A stretch of 64,000 nt of DNA from Trochalopteron elliotii (Eukaryota > Chordata > Aves > Passeriformes > Leiothrichidae), in the NCBI GenBank assembly GCA_024734555.1, contig JANPWX010000038.1:624668-688667 (forward strand), written 5' to 3'. A program made the translations under genes and the position numbers. This document shows positions 28,544-42,400 of the stretch, in pieces (positions within the stretch are counted from its first letter, which is position 1; every line of letters begins with the position of its first letter). Below the pieces are notes generated by a model. The model searched no databases. It had not been told where the DNA came from and saw nothing but the letters and a program-made list of their open reading frames with translations.

Positions 28544-29065
28544 TGTGGGATAACCCCAGTAAGGAGCTAGAGCACCACACAGCCTCTCACTCCCCAAGTG
28601 CCCACCCGGGTCGAATGGGGAAAAAGAAAGGAAGAGTAAAAGCAAGAGAACTCATGGGTCAAGGTGGAAATAATTCAATAAAGAGATAAGAGCGAGAAGA
28701 AAGAAGAAACAAAAAAAAGTGTGGCAATGGCCATCACTCACTACCTCCCTTGGGCAGGCCAGTGGACAGCCAGTTCCCAAGCAAAAGATAAGCAGCTTTA
28801 CCTCAGCCTTGCTCCCCTCCATTTTACTGCTGAGCAGGGCGCTATATGGCATGGAACATCTCTTTGGCTGCCTAGTTCAGGTCACCTGCTGGCTGTGAGC
28901 CCTCCCAAGCTCTTACACACTCCATTCTACTGGCAAGGGATGAGTGAGAAGCAGAGAAGACCTTAGCACTGTGCAGACCCTGTTCAGCAACAGCCAAAAC
29001 ACTTTGGTCACTAGTCTTAACCACAGCACCCTACTGCCTGTCATGGGGAGTAACTCCATCCCAGG
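28544..29065 (+). mobile_element. Solo LTR, ERVL-like, diverged
   Basis: Starts TGTGGGATAACCCCAG. It keeps the order of landmarks of the avian LTR family: CTCACTCCCC, an A/G-rich stretch with AACTCATGGGTCAAGG, CATGGAACATCTCTTTGG, CCTCCCAAGCTC, a GAAGCAGAGAAGACCTTAGC block and CAGCAACAGCCAAAACAC. Its 3' end is imprecise (about 29065). Plus- and minus-strand frames in it (28652-29243) are LTR sequence and not genes. Confidence 0.7.
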
Positions 29066-30179
29066 ATGTGGTGATTCTGCCAGCAACCCCCATACAGGCA
29101 CAGAGGCAAACACACCAGAAGACCCCAAAATCCAGACTCCAACCTGTGACTGCACAAAGCAGCACATGGGCCTTTGGCAGCAGAGTTGGGGAGCTGAGAT
29201 TTGCAGCCTGATGCGTAATGTCACTTCATGCAGACAGGCTTAAAATTTTCTTCTTGTTGGAGTTGATAATGAAAATAGGGAAAATAAAATATTTAAAGTT
29301 AGCCATTATGGAATGCATTTGGGAACCATTTGCCTGTAAACTAATTTAATCTCAAAGCAATAAAAAAACAACCCCAGAACTACTTTGGTGGCCACATGTA
29401 CTAATCTAAATGTTACGATTTGGTTGTGTAATATACCTGTTCATATGTAACATCAAAAAATAAGAGAAAAGCCATCTGCATCATTTCCACTGATGAACTC
29501 CAGAGACTGTTGTCTTTCCTACTGAAGCCTACTCAGCTGGTTTTTTGCTTCAGTGCAACAGGATCATGCATCCTGCACATGAGGAGTTCTTCAGCTGTGC
29601 AGGTGGGTTGCGTCTATTAAAGCTGTATTTCCAGACACACTGATAACTCATGAATAATTTTGTATTTGAAGGTCTGTTGCTTGGATAATGAATATTCTTC
29701 TCAGATGTTCCTGTGTAGCTGCATTGGCATGAATATGAGATTTCTGCTTCTGCTTCACTTGCTTCTGCCTATTTCCCAGTTGAAATCAAGACAATCCTTT
29801 TCTGTAGGAGTGCATTATACATTAATTTGTCTTCCAACCTCTGTAAGCAGGTGCCTGAAGAGATTACATTCTAGATGGTTTCAGGTAATTACAAAATTGC
29901 ACAGTTAGTGTGCTGTAGGATTCTCTATAATACTCATTTAAGCCACAAAAATGGAAGAGCTGATACTCAAATATAATGTCAGATTTAAAAGGCAAAAGTG
30001 GAAAAAGAGGAAATATGAGAGACAGATGGGCTGAGCATTACAATAGGAATGTTAAAAAAAATACAATTTTCAAAGAATATGATAAGAAAAGTAAATGAGA
30101 AAAGTATTTGGGCACAAATTAAAATACAGGAAGTTCTAGTTGGCAGTGAAAAAAAAAATCATATAGTAAAAGTGAATGA

Positions 30180-30335
30180 ATACTGGAGGATGCTGCCTAG
30201 AGATGTTTTGGAGTCTCCATCTTTTTGGAGTTTCCATCATGGCCAGATTCCAACAGGGCATATCCCTGAGCAGCCTACTGTAGCTGAACTTTCATTCAGC
30301 AAGATATTGGATAGGATGGTCTCCAGAGGTGCTAA
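30180..30335 (+). mobile_element. CR1-like 3' fragment, old
   Basis: GGATGCTGCCTAGAGATGTT, TGGAGTCTCCATC, and GGATAGGATGGTCTCCAGAG correspond to the 3' UTR of older CR1 subfamilies. Strongly diverged. Confidence 0.6.
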
Positions 30336-30958
30336 ATTAAAAACCAGGTTCTAATGACATTGAATTATAGTTTTTAATACATACAAGAAAGAAAAAGATA
30401 TGAATAATGGTTCCTTCACTTTGGAAAACATATGGGGAACTGTACAGTTGTGCTTGTAAAGTATTTGATATTACTTTTGACAGTAACTTTAATACCTAAG
30501 TTAACATAGCTTCATGATACATAGGAGGCTTTTAAAGGCACACATTATTTAAGAATCTAATATAATCCAATTAAATGCTCCATTTAGTCTCCTTATCAGG
30601 CAATGAGTTTTCTTCACAGCCTATGTTAACATGGGTTTTCTCTCTGCAAAAATACAACTTCCAGCTGCTTTAAAAACAAACTCAGACTGAGGAGACAGCA
30701 TTGAACTGGATATCACAGACTATTTTCCTGACCATCCAAGAATTCAAACTTTTCATCACTTTTTGGTTAAAGTAAGTACTACTTTAGAAAGACATAACTT
30801 GTTCAGTTTTAAGATGACAGCCACTCCTTCCCAGAATCCTTTTTCTTTTGAAAATATATTTAGGCATAACCACACTGAAAATGAAAATTTGCAGTCTCTT
30901 GAAATGTCTCATTAAACTACTTCCATAGCAGGCAAAAAATAAACACAATCTAGTATAT

Positions 30959-31014
30959 GATTTATTTATTTACTTACTTATCTATTTATTTATCTTATCT
31001 ATTCATTTATTTGA
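30959..31014 (+). repeat. (TTTA)n-like microsatellite
   Basis: Imperfect TTTA/CTTA/TCTA tetranucleotide run. A similar AT-rich run lies at about 9706-9763. Confidence 0.8.
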
Positions 31015-32433
31015 TATGCCTGTAAAATAAATACAGGAAAACTTCAAACTAGTGTGTCACTCACTAGTTACAGAGAAGTGGAAATAGTGATATGAAATAT
31101 TAAATTTTTAGTAATAGGAAAACATTCTTTTCTCAGCTAAATCAGCATAAAACAAGAGTATTTCAGAATTCCAGGTTAATACTGTTAACTGAGATCCTGA
31201 GAAGGATTTCTTCCACAGGTAGAAATAATAAAGTCTCTATACTTGACTACAGTCAGTGAATGAGAAGGAACATTCACAAATCCTGGTGTAAAGTGCCTTT
31301 GTTCATAGTAGGCAGAAACTTTGTGAAATAAAGTGAATTTCACCTATCAGAAGGATCAAATCTCACAATTTCTATACTCTGCTAAAATCCATAAATACAT
31401 GCATGGAGAAGAAATTCAGTATTTTGGTGTGTATAATACCCCAGGGAAAAGTATATAAGCTTTATTATTCTCCCTCCAAGTATAGATGCAAATCTATAAA
31501 TCTTTAATTGATGAAATCACTAGAGCTTTCCATTTCTGATACAAAAGAAGGCAAAGTATAAAAATGTCAAAGTGCTGCTTAAGCTAAATGGCTATTTCCT
31601 TAAATAGCTGCATCCAATTCAGAGAGTAATTCTCAAACTAATTTGCTGTCCATACCTCAGTAAGGTCCATGTGCTGTAGTACTTGTTACAGTTTTGTTTA
31701 ACAAAACCAAAGTCTGTATTTTCACAAAAGCAATACTGCATATTATGCTCTCTCATTAGCCACTGCTAATTCAAATGAATGCTAACTAGGTTAGTTAGTG
31801 AGAAATCATGGAGATAACACAGACAACTTCTGCCTAATGTAAAAACCCAGTGGTTTGTTTAATTCTGGTTACCACAAGAGACTAGGGAATTGGTGATCTT
31901 TAGTAATTTTAAGGGTTACAGTAAAAGAGAGTTCAATTTCTTAACTGCCAAACACTTTGTAAGGTTCTTTCCCAGCTATTTATTTTCAAATGGCATTTCA
32001 TAAAAGGCAGTATTTTTTATATTCTGCTAGTTATGCCATTTGTAATGTTTGATCAGTTAACAGTATAATTCTGTGGAATTCTAATAATGCTTGCTTTCCA
32101 TTTTCTTTTAAGTGCCTTAGTTGTGTATATTTTATAGTTACGTTCAAATATACTGTTTTCAGTTTGGTATCCTTCAAATCAAAAGATATTTGGAGCTTCA
32201 GACTCTGTCACATTAATAAGATATTAGTGGGAATCTTATGGAATAGTATCTTAAGATAATACATCATATTGAGAAATTATTTCTTAGATATAGGACAGTA
32301 TTTCTTTTTAGTCCTTTTTTTTCAAAATAGAGTTCCTGGAGACACATATTTACCTCTGTGGGCCATATCTGTGCTTGAAAAAACAAATACCTGCAAACCT
32401 CATTTTCCAGATATGACAAAGAGGTGAAAGTGG

Positions 32434-33006
32434 TGTCATGGTTTCACCCCAGCCAGAAACCAAGGCCTGTGCAGCCATTTGCTGACTGCCCCACAAGCAG
32501 GATCAGTAAGAGGATCAGAAGGGTAAAAGTTGGAAAACTCATGGGTTGAGTCAAAGACAGTTTAATAGGGAAAGCAAAAGCCACACGCAAAAGCCTCACA
32601 CAAAAGCAAAGCAAAACAAGGAATTCATTCACTGCTTCCCATGTGCAGGCAGATGTTCAGCCATCTCCAGGAGAGAAAGGCCCCATCACCTATAATGTTT
32701 GCCTGGGAACACAAGCACCATCACTCCAGGTGTTCCCACTTCTTCCTTCTTTCCCCCATCTTTATATACTGATGTCATATGGTCTGGAATATCCCTTTGG
32801 TCAGTTGGGGTCATCCGTCCTGGCTATGTTTCCTCCCAACTTCCTCACCAGCATGGCAGTGTAAGAAGGCCTTAGCTCTGTGTAAGCCTTGCTCAGCAAT
32901 AACAAAACCAACTCTTTATGATCAACCCTTCAGCACAAATCCAAAACACAGGCCCATAACAGCCATTGTGAAGAAAATTAATTCTACCCCAGCCAAAACC
33001 AGAACA
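32434..33006 (+). mobile_element. Full-length solo LTR, avian ERVL-type
   Basis: A 573-base LTR from TGTCATGGTTTCACCCCAGC to CCAGCCAAAACCAGAACA. Internal landmarks are AAACTCATGGGTTGAG, AAGGAATTCATTCACTGCTT, a TTTATATACTGATG box, GGAATATCCCTTTGGTCAG and AGCAATAACAAAACC. No 5-base target duplication is evident (flanks AGTGG and AATGA), so it may be old or its ends have changed. It is the best preserved of the three members of this family in the window. Confidence 0.85.
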
Positions 33007-36000
33007 AATGATATTCACATCTAGCTCATTGATATACATGAACCAGATGGAAAAGAAAATAGTTAAGTGGAAGATGATTATAAACTCTGTAATACTTATT
33101 AAAAACTGAGTTATTTGTGAATACAAAACAAATAGGGTTTTAAACGGGAGTCCACTAGTGAATACCATCTTAAACGAGGCATTTGGTGAATGATGATGAC
33201 AAGGAATGTATTGAGTCAACCACTTAATAATTCTGAGCAGTCTTACAAAAGTAAAGACAATGAGTGTCAAGAAAAGTATCATGGTACTTCATGTAGCTGT
33301 TTGTTTCCTTCAGGTAAGAGCAAAAGTCTTGTGCTGAACATGGTCTCATAAAGATAAACAGATGGCTGACCCAAGTGGAATGTTCCATCCTTTGGGGAGA
33401 AGTCACCAGTGGGTCAGTAGTGATAGTATAATTAACCCTGAAAGAAAGACTTCAGGGTGTTTTTGCATCAGAGGCTACGTGGCACCATTCATAACCTTTC
33501 ATGTACACTATCAGCTGCCCACTCTAATCCTCTTAACCAGTGACTGAATGGGCAGGGAGCTGAAAACTGCAGTACAGATTCCTTCCATGAGCCTGCGTGG
33601 AGAAAACCGACATCTATCTGCAAAGGACTAAACTAAGTATGCAAAATGCAAGCTCTGCTTTTGTATTCAAATACTCGTCTAATAGTATTAACCTGGCAGA
33701 TATTCTGAAGACTTTAAAAATTAAGTAGTCCTAAGTGGTATGACCTAAAAGATTTTACCAATATGATGGTAAATCATTATTTATCTAAAAAAATATAAAA
33801 CCATTTATGTGAACAAAAGAAACTGTAAACTTTTTTAAAATATTCATAATACTACATTAACATACATAAGACCTATTGCAAGAGTGAAAATCCCTCTGAT
33901 GTTAGTTTTGTTACTCCATATGTCAAACCACCGTCACAGTGAAGAGAGTGAATTCCATTACTACAGATACCTATGGCCAAAAAAAAAACCCAGAAAGAAA
34001 AATGTGGAATTTCAGTGACAGTAAATAATGTTTACATTCAAAATGTTCAGAACTCATCTTTATTTGAAATAGGTTTCTTCAGCATTCTGAATTGATGAAA
34101 AAAATGTAAGTATTTTATACATCATCCATTTCTTAAACCATACTTTTCTTCACATTTTACTCCATTTACATATGGGAGATGTGTCTGTCAATTGCATTTT
34201 AACATGGCCTATATGCAGTATTATTTTAGATATACTTCTATAACTCCTTGTAAGTACTACAAGACAAAATAAAGTTGAAATTTATACTCTGGTAATTATT
34301 AAGAAGTAGTGCAAAAATAATACATCAAACCAGAAATCAATGTATGATGAAGAACAAGTGTTTTGAATGAAATCTGTTGGCTTGAATTATGCCATTTGAC
34401 AAAGTCTGCATAGTCACCTGCAGAATTACTTCATTGCAGAAGACTAACTCATCATTGTGCTTTTGGCAGAAAAAAGCAGGCTTTGAGCTGCTTAGTTATG
34501 GACAGTTTTTTAATCACACCTTGATTTGGCAGTGGTAGCCTTTCTGTGGGATAGACCTTTAATTAACAGCATTAGCATTCAGTATGCAAAGATAATTAAG
34601 GCCTTCTTCCCTTTTGCAGAGTTGGCATTTCTCTTGTTACTGGGTTCTGCCTGTCTCAATGTTGACATCACAGTCACTGCTGCACAAAGCTCCAGCAGGA
34701 TTTTCAGTATTTGGTTTGGCTTATCTTTGTTGAGGCTGGCAGAATTCCGTGGATCCCCGGTGGTTATCACTAACTCTCCAAGCATTTTTTGCCACTGCTA
34801 TTGATGGAAGGCATTTTAGAGTTTATGAAATGTAAGAGAGAAGGAGTCCTCTGTAGGTGATGTTAAAACCTTGCCTTTTACTGTACATTAGTACAGGCAG
34901 ACCAAGATGGCTTCATTGGAAAGAGAAAGCTGTACAGGTAACTGAAGGTACTTTCCAACCTTTCTGTCTGGAAAATCCATCATCTTGTGCACCAAAGGAA
35001 TAACTCTTTCTTTTATTGAAGATTATAGGCACATTTCTAGCAAATCCTTCAGAATTTTCAGTTTATTTAATTGTAGGAAGATGGACTTTTCTTACAATGG
35101 GATAAAAACTTTATTTCTCAGAAGTGTAATCTGCTTGCTGTCAGAAAGCATGAAAAACAAAAAGGAATCTGAAGTAAGGAGCAGTTAGCCAGCTACTGGA
35201 AACTTTATCTGACTGTTAAATTTTTTCAATATTTTCACTAATGGAAAACTCAAATTTCTCTATATTTACTTTGAAAGCATAAAAACCTTAACAAAATACT
35301 CTTTACAGCATATTTTACATACTTGGCCACATCACACCTCAAAAACCAAAATGAACATGTCCTAATTTGTTCTTGTATCCTATAAACTAAAAAGTATCTT
35401 GCACTTTTTTCTGATTTTTAGAACTGTTTCAATATTCTTTGAATAATGCTTTTCCTTTTGAACTTTCAAGTTACTGTATTTTGCAATATAAATAATCACC
35501 ATATTATGAGAAAGCGCTGAAGGACCAAATTAGAACTGACTATTCAGTATCTAGTCTACTAAAAATACCACAGAAATCAAGCTCTGCAGAATAAAAATAT
35601 TTCATTAATTTACTACAGCATCCCATGTCAAATTGTCTCTCCAGAGAAGGCCTAAGAAACATATGACATTTTGTACTGTATTAATCTCACAGCTGCATAT
35701 GATTAATATATATTTATATATATATATATTTATAAAGGATACAAATTATATTTAAAAGTTTTGATGACATGAAAGTGACTCCATTTCTTATGTTAAGTAA
35801 AGTTTAATGGTGGATCAAGCACATTGCCAAAATATTTAATTAACTTATTCTAAAATAACATTCTTTTTTTAACATAAAACAGGATTTTTAAAGCAGAAAA
35901 GCATTAAAATTAATGTAAAATTATATGAAATAATTTCTCAGATGTTTGTGCTTGTCAATTCTGTTTATTCAAGACTCTTTTATAGAAGCAGAAGAGCAGA

Positions 36001-38674
36001 AGACTAAATGGAATTACTAATCATCATTAACTCTATGTCTTTAAGACATTGCCTCTACAAAATTGCTCAGTAAAGGGTTGGCCTGAGGCTTATCTAGTAC
36101 TGGATGAACAAAACTTTGATGTATTTTACCACCTGTGTTTTCTGTCAAGAAGATTTCTCAATAGATAGGTACAGCACACAGTGGCTAATCTGGATAACAC
36201 GTTTAACTAATTCAGAAAGATATTTATGCTAAAAAACAGGAGTAGAAGTTGAGACAATAACTCAGTGTTTCCTGCCATGATAGCAGAAAAGCAGAGGTGG
36301 AAAAATCAGGATATTGTTTGATATTGAAGAGTGTGAGCGTGGAGAAGAAAATGAATGCAAGTTCTGATACAAAGATTTAGATTGACAGATGATGCAGTAA
36401 ATGAAAGGGGCTTATGTTTAATGCACAGATTGTGTGATGGCAGTGTGAAATTAATGATGCATTGCACAGTAGAGCACTGCACAACAGTATGCAGGAGCAG
36501 AACTACTGAAACACCACGTGGAAAGAGATATTCTAAAAATAATAGAGGGAAGAGAACAGGTGTAACTGAACATCAAGCTATTTTGCTGTATTGAGAAATA
36601 AAAATAGACCAGTCTTGGTTATGAAACCTGCAGGGACTATGCATAGATTTTTTTAATTTTTCCATGCTCTTAGGTGTGCTCCATAGCCTCTTTCATTCTG
36701 TCATATCCTTATCAAGACATGGAGACTAGAAACAGATGCACTATTCAAATTTTAATGTACTTTAGAAAGCCTGAGTGACATCTGTCTGCATGTTCCAAAA
36801 CAGAACTGACCTACAGATGATAATATGAGGTTTTCAATGTGTCTGTGGTTATAGCCTATGACTGGTAAAAAATATACTATAAATTTTTCAGAAAAGGGAA
36901 AAATAATCCAAGAAATCACAGATCAGCTGATCAGGCTTGTGTAATATGTAGAGACTTAATGAATGAATGCTGAAAACTATGCAGATAAGTGTAAAGCAAT
37001 ACAATATGATGCATTTTTTAAATTAACATAAATTGAATTGATTTGAAGGTGCCTGATATGGCAGCAATGTAATTAACTAAAAAAAGACAATGTTTAAAAT
37101 GAAATTTTAAAAAGATTACTGAATAATCCTAAAAGGGAAATGAGAGTTAGAGAGAAATTACTAAAGGGGTTACTTAGGAGCTTGCACTTAGACAGACTTA
37201 CTAAATATTTCCATTAATAAATTTATCAGAAAAAGTCCCGATGGACAATGCTGACAATAAAAGTGTAAGAAGCCATGAATAAAGACAATGTGTAAATAGC
37301 CAGGAAGAAACAGAAGAATGAGAGTGGCCTGTATATTTGTTTGATTAAAGAGGACTGTGAGCACAAACAGACACAATGGAAAGGGGAAGCGTGTGCAGTG
37401 ACATCTTTTGCAAAAGAGGTTCTTTGGACCAAGAGAAAAGAACTAAAGATGTAAAAGGCACTGGTAAAAGCTCATATGAAATACCATGTTGTACTCTAGT
37501 GACCCCTGTGTAAGGATACTAAAATCAAGCATGACATGTAGGATACAGGTTTACTTTCCAGTGGTGATGATGTGCAGTACAGAGATTTATTTCCTTGGGA
37601 CTCTGTGTGGCCTTCTGGGGTTTTTAAAGATTGTGGAGGATACATCTCTCAGGTATAGCTGAAGCTCATATCTTGCCTTGAGGTAGAATGATAAGCAGAG
37701 GATGATAAGCAATGTGATTTGGATTCTGAGGAAGGAAATTCCTGATTTTACTAAGATGTCAACCAGGGAAAAGAATGTATTTTTGAGCATGCTGACCCTC
37801 AAACTATGGGACATCCTCAACTATGGGAAGCAGTAGTCAGTCAAGTTTCAGGACTGACAGTTTCAGATTCTTGACAGTTTCAGATGTGAAAGCTTGCAAA
37901 AGCCTGTGCCAAAGATGTGTCTGTTGCAGTCCCTGCTGAACAGGGATCAGCTCCTTGGGTTGGTGCTGGCATAGAGCTGTGTAATGCTTCTGTCTAGTGC
38001 AGGAGGTAGTGGAGCATGCAAGCTAAGAAAACAGTATCATTCTTCTCTACTTATGTTAAATAGCCACCAGAGCTAATATGAAACTTGTGTTTTGAAGAAA
38101 AAAGACACACAAATTAGTTTAGTCCTGAGTAAAATATTCTGAGGGAAAGCCCAAAACAAAACTGCAGTCCATGCAAAGCAAGTGATCCTAAAAAAACCCC
38201 TGCTTTTCTAAACTTGATTTTCAAATTTAGATTTATTTTGCAGATTTATACAGAGTAATTATTGTACTTGTCATCCTTACTATACTTAGATTTGGAATGG
38301 AGCATTTGAATTTGTAATTAGATGAAAGCATTGCATTATCATGGCCCTCTTTATAAATTTAAGAACAAAAATAATTACCTTGTTTATCTCACTGTAAAAG
38401 AGCCCTTGAAACATACCTTGTCAGGTTACAGATTTTGTATCCTAATTAAAAAAAAAAACATTGCTATTTAGAAGTCTGAAATCAATCTGATTGGTTTTAA
38501 TTTGAATCAGGCCATAGAAACTTAGGGTCTGGCTTGAAATCTAAATCAAAAAGGTCTTATTACACTTCTTGCTAAGTACTAACCTGATCTAGTACTTGTT
38601 ACCCTGACAGACTTGTCCCAAAACAGTCTGGCATGATAATCTTAAGAAGTTAAATATCAAAGTATTGAGTCCAA
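33007..38674. other. Intergenic between VWC2 and ZPBP, no supported gene
   Basis: AT-rich. Frames on both strands (for example 34526-34804 on + against 34579-34785 on -, and 37587-37820 on -) are short and unsupported. A GC-richer stretch at 37840-38030 may be an old repeat that I cannot name. No missing ZPBP exon was recognised. Confidence 0.5.
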
Positions 38675-38929
38675 TCAGTAAAAAGCATTGCATTGCATTG
38701 CAGTATTTAGTACCTCATGTGATAAATTAATTTGCCACTTAAGAAAACAGTATGGATGTATTAGAGCATTCATTCCATGGATATCCCCTGGATACTCAGG
38801 GACAGTAGCAATCAACTCATACCATTTGCAGAGTAACTTCGGCATGGTGTGTTACAGGGAATAAATCAGGACTTTCCCTTCTGACTTCAGGCACTTCCAC
38901 AAGGAAAACATCTCCATACAGTGTTTTGC
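38675..38929 (-). pseudogene. ZPBP: ZPBP terminal exon, decayed
   Basis: Read on the minus strand, an acceptor (TTTGCTTCAATTTAG) at 38930-38931 is followed by 35 open codons ending HHAEVTLQM. This aligns with the ZPBP segment that in human runs from KNLIERFF to YYIEGTLQM, including the spaced E-R-R and L-x-P positions. The next codons read V-stop where mammals have V-W: TGA at 38817-38819, one base from TGG. The reading then continues in another frame with GMNALIHPYC, matching mammalian GMNILKHPKC, and later MQCN, matching LQCN, before a stop at 38675-38677. The fragment therefore has at least one in-frame stop and one frameshift, and the Cys-Cys pair and other cysteines of the C-terminal Cys-rich tail are gone. 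ZPBP is an acrosomal sperm protein. An alternative reading is an intron at the GTATGAG following TLQM (38816-38822), but the homology continues straight past it, which argues for an uninterrupted, broken exon. Confidence 0.75.
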
Positions 38930-39362
38930 CTAAATTGAAGCAAACAGGTTTTTTTCAGAATCTTTGATTTGAAGAGGTCAGAATACAAGAAAAGACAAAA
39001 ACATCTAGGTATGAGTAGGATTGAGATGTAAAGGATGTGCCACTAAATCTCTGGGCTGTAGCTAGATGGAAACAGGACAAGTGATATTCTTGGATATATT
39101 TGGTTTAGTTTAGATAAACCTTGATCAATTAGTTCAATGTCTTTGAAAGTGTTCAGGATTATACAAATAGAACTTTCAAAGCTAATCTGTGGCAACTTTG
39201 CCTACATTAGACAGCTGTAGCCCACCTTCAGTAAATGAACCTTTCCCATCTGCATAAATACTATTATATCCACTTATATTTCAGAAATACTTTCCATTTT
39301 TATTAGCTATTTCTCTTCAATAAAGAGAAAATGCCAAAAGTCTCTTGAAGCCAAGTTAAATG

Positions 39363-39401
39363 AGGATGATGATGATGGTCATGATGATGATGATAATGAT
39401 T
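39363..39401 (+). repeat. (GAT)n microsatellite
   Basis: Imperfect GAT trinucleotide run, interrupted by GGTCAT and AAT. Confidence 0.85.
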
Positions 39402-42400
39402 AATCAATCTAATATAATCATGAAAAGCTAATGCCCTTATTAAAAAATATTTGTACAAATACAGTCCTAGGTAGGAAAAACATTAATTTCAATCAGAGTA
39501 GAATCTGCAGCACAGAATCACAGAAATTTAGGATGCAAAGGAGCTCTATTCCATCACACCTATTCCATTTCTCTAGCCTAGGACAATGTTTGTTTTTAAA
39601 AATGCTTTATTTTCTCATGAAATTTGGACTTTTTTAGTGCACTATTTTCCATTTAAATATTAAAGGTTTTAAGCCATAGCAGTTAAATTTGAAGATGTAA
39701 CCTCTAACTGGCTAAAATACATAAAATACAGAACAAACAGAAAAAAAAATTGCAATCTGACAAAAATCTAACATTAAAAGCTGTCAATGCTTCATATCCA
39801 CACAGTGCTTTATTTGTATAAAGTGTCTAGTTATATAGAGAGAAAGCTATGAGGAAAAAGCAAAAAAAAAAGTCTTTGTAATGCTTACAAGGTTCAGTAC
39901 ACACACAAATTGGCAAAAACAAATTAATTCATGGTCTCTTAACTTCATCCCTTTGTATCGAAAAGATGCGCTTTGGTCATGAGTTTCCCTACAAATTTAG
40001 ACTTTTTTCAGTGGAAGAGATGGAAACTGCTTAATGAATACACTATTTTTTTAGAGTCCCTCACCTCTCTCTTGGAATCCCAAGGCACAATAGGTATACA
40101 AAAGTATGCTTCTTTCTTGGTATTACCCCAAACTTCACCTTTGTCCTTTCCTCTCTAAGAATCTTTGAATTAACAATTAACTTGGTAAGCAGGACTCTAG
40201 CCTGTGGCTCTCGAGTGTAAGAGCCAAATGCCCTCGAGCAGCTAAACTTGTGCCCAATCAATGATAACATCACTTTGAAGTGATGGAAAGGCACTCCCAT
40301 TGCAGAACAGCACGTTAGTTATTTATAAGATAGCACCTGTTCAAAGTTTCCTGCCACTTTTCATACTCTTAATATAGATTAATAGTGTGATCTGCCTTAC
40401 CCATAATGGCAATAGAATATTAGCAATTGTAACTGATAAAATTCTATATACACTACGGGCTTTTCTATCGATTTAATAATTTACTAAACAAAGTAAGCTT
40501 CATTTTTTTAGTGCTGTTATTCTTTATTGTGAGAGTAGCTTATTATATTAGGTGCTGTTTTATTCTTCCATCTACAGTACTTTGCTTAATCTGAGGTGCA
40601 TCACAAGCACTCTGCTGACATAGCTGATTTTTTTTTCTCTGTCTAAGGAAGCAACTGTAACAAAACATAATCTGATTATAGAAGAAGGAAGTCAATGAAA
40701 TAATTTATTTTTTTATTTACTTGTTTAAGATTCTAGTCAGCTTTGATGGAAGTATATATGAAATTTATCCCTCAAATAAATATCAAACATCTATACTTAA
40801 TTTTCAGTATACCAAAATATTTCATGGGAACTGTCATTTATTTGCAAATTCTAATGGCAAGGAACTGTATAATTTTGGACTCTTCCCAGATTTATATGAT
40901 CAGAATTGCTTTATAAAATAAGCTACTCCCTCTCAACGTCCCTGCTGTTGTGGTTTTATGAAGAAACAGCTTTATAAAACAGTTGTACAGGAACCATAGC
41001 AGTTCCAGCTCATGGCTGTTTCTGTTATGAACTCGAGTTTTCCCTCAAGGACAATCAATCAGGTTAATATCTAGTGCTTTTAAAAACTTTCACTGCTCCA
41101 GCCCCCTACACAAACATATCAGTTCTTGAGCCTCCTGCACTCAACCCTTTACATTCTCCCTGGAATGTCTCTGACACATAGGAACAAAGGGAGATTTCAC
41201 ATACAGACTGAAGAAGAAGCATAATTGTATTTTAGTAATCCATTTGCGTGGGTCCACCCTCCTTATCAGCTGACTAGTACCAACATGCTGTGGTCAAGAC
41301 CTGGGGCATTATTAACTAAGCTGCTGGACTGCTCTCCAGGACTGACATTAGAGTAAGCTGCCACATTAAGAACAAAATAAACTGTTAGCATTTGAATTTA
41401 ACTCTTTATATTACAAGCTTTACCTATCTCTATCATGGAAGCTATTCTGAAACACCAAATGCTATGCAGAAATCAAAAAGTACTTTCTAAGACTTGAAGC
41501 TACTTAAGACCATGTAGTTTACAACTGGCTCATATCAAAGTTTACATTCATCAAAATCTCTCACTGAAGAATTTCTCCTACTAACATTCCAATATTCTAT
41601 AAACCCTACACAGTGGCCAAGTCTCATTTATGTAGTCTCAATAACCTTAGAATTAACCTTAACTCACTACATATGAGAGGAAACAGATTTTTCGACTATG
41701 TCAGCGCCATCCACTACAGATACACTTTTCAGAGAAACACAACAGACTAAAGATTTCATTGCTTTGATGAAAAAAAAAATAAGCCTAATTGGTGCATTTT
41801 GTTCAGAAAGAGATCTTTTCAAATTGTGTGTCTTGATAGACTAATCTAACATAACATAGGGAAACAATGGCCTTTTTAGAACCAAAATAATTAGAAACAA
41901 GTCCAAGAAAACACCTCAGATGTTCTTATGTAAATTCACCTCAACAAGCTGAATAAGTAGCACCTCCTTAGGTTTTAGATATCTCTTTTAATAACAAAGC
42001 ACTTCAATAAACTGATTGTATATTGGAACTCTGTTATAGGTTCCTTCAGAGCTCACAGTATAAATGAAACTTTTTTTTTCATGTGGCTTCAGTGTTTAGA
42101 ATGAAGGGTTTAAGAACAAATCTCAGGGGAAAAAAAATCTCTTTTGGATTGACATGGCACTGAGATTTCTGACTTCCACACTTAATGCCTTTAGTGAAAA
42201 TCTGGTAATGTAAATATTTTATAAAAGCAAATTCATGTTGAAGCAAAAATGTATTTTTTACAACTTTATCAAAGGAGAATGAGCAACTAAGACGCTGAAC
42301 TGTCTTCATTTATGTATAAACTCATTCATATTCAGACATCTAAATACCTGGATATCAAATATAAAATTTTGTAGTTATTACAATACACAATCACACTCCT

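Larger units (their letters stand above)
29066..32433. other. Intergenic, no supported gene
   Basis: Apart from the CR1 piece at 30180-30335 and the tetranucleotide run at 30959-31014 I see only AT-rich unique sequence. Confidence 0.6.

Noticed and set aside
32434..33024. Plus-strand frames 32643-32864 and 32779-33024
   Set aside because: Entirely inside a recognised LTR.
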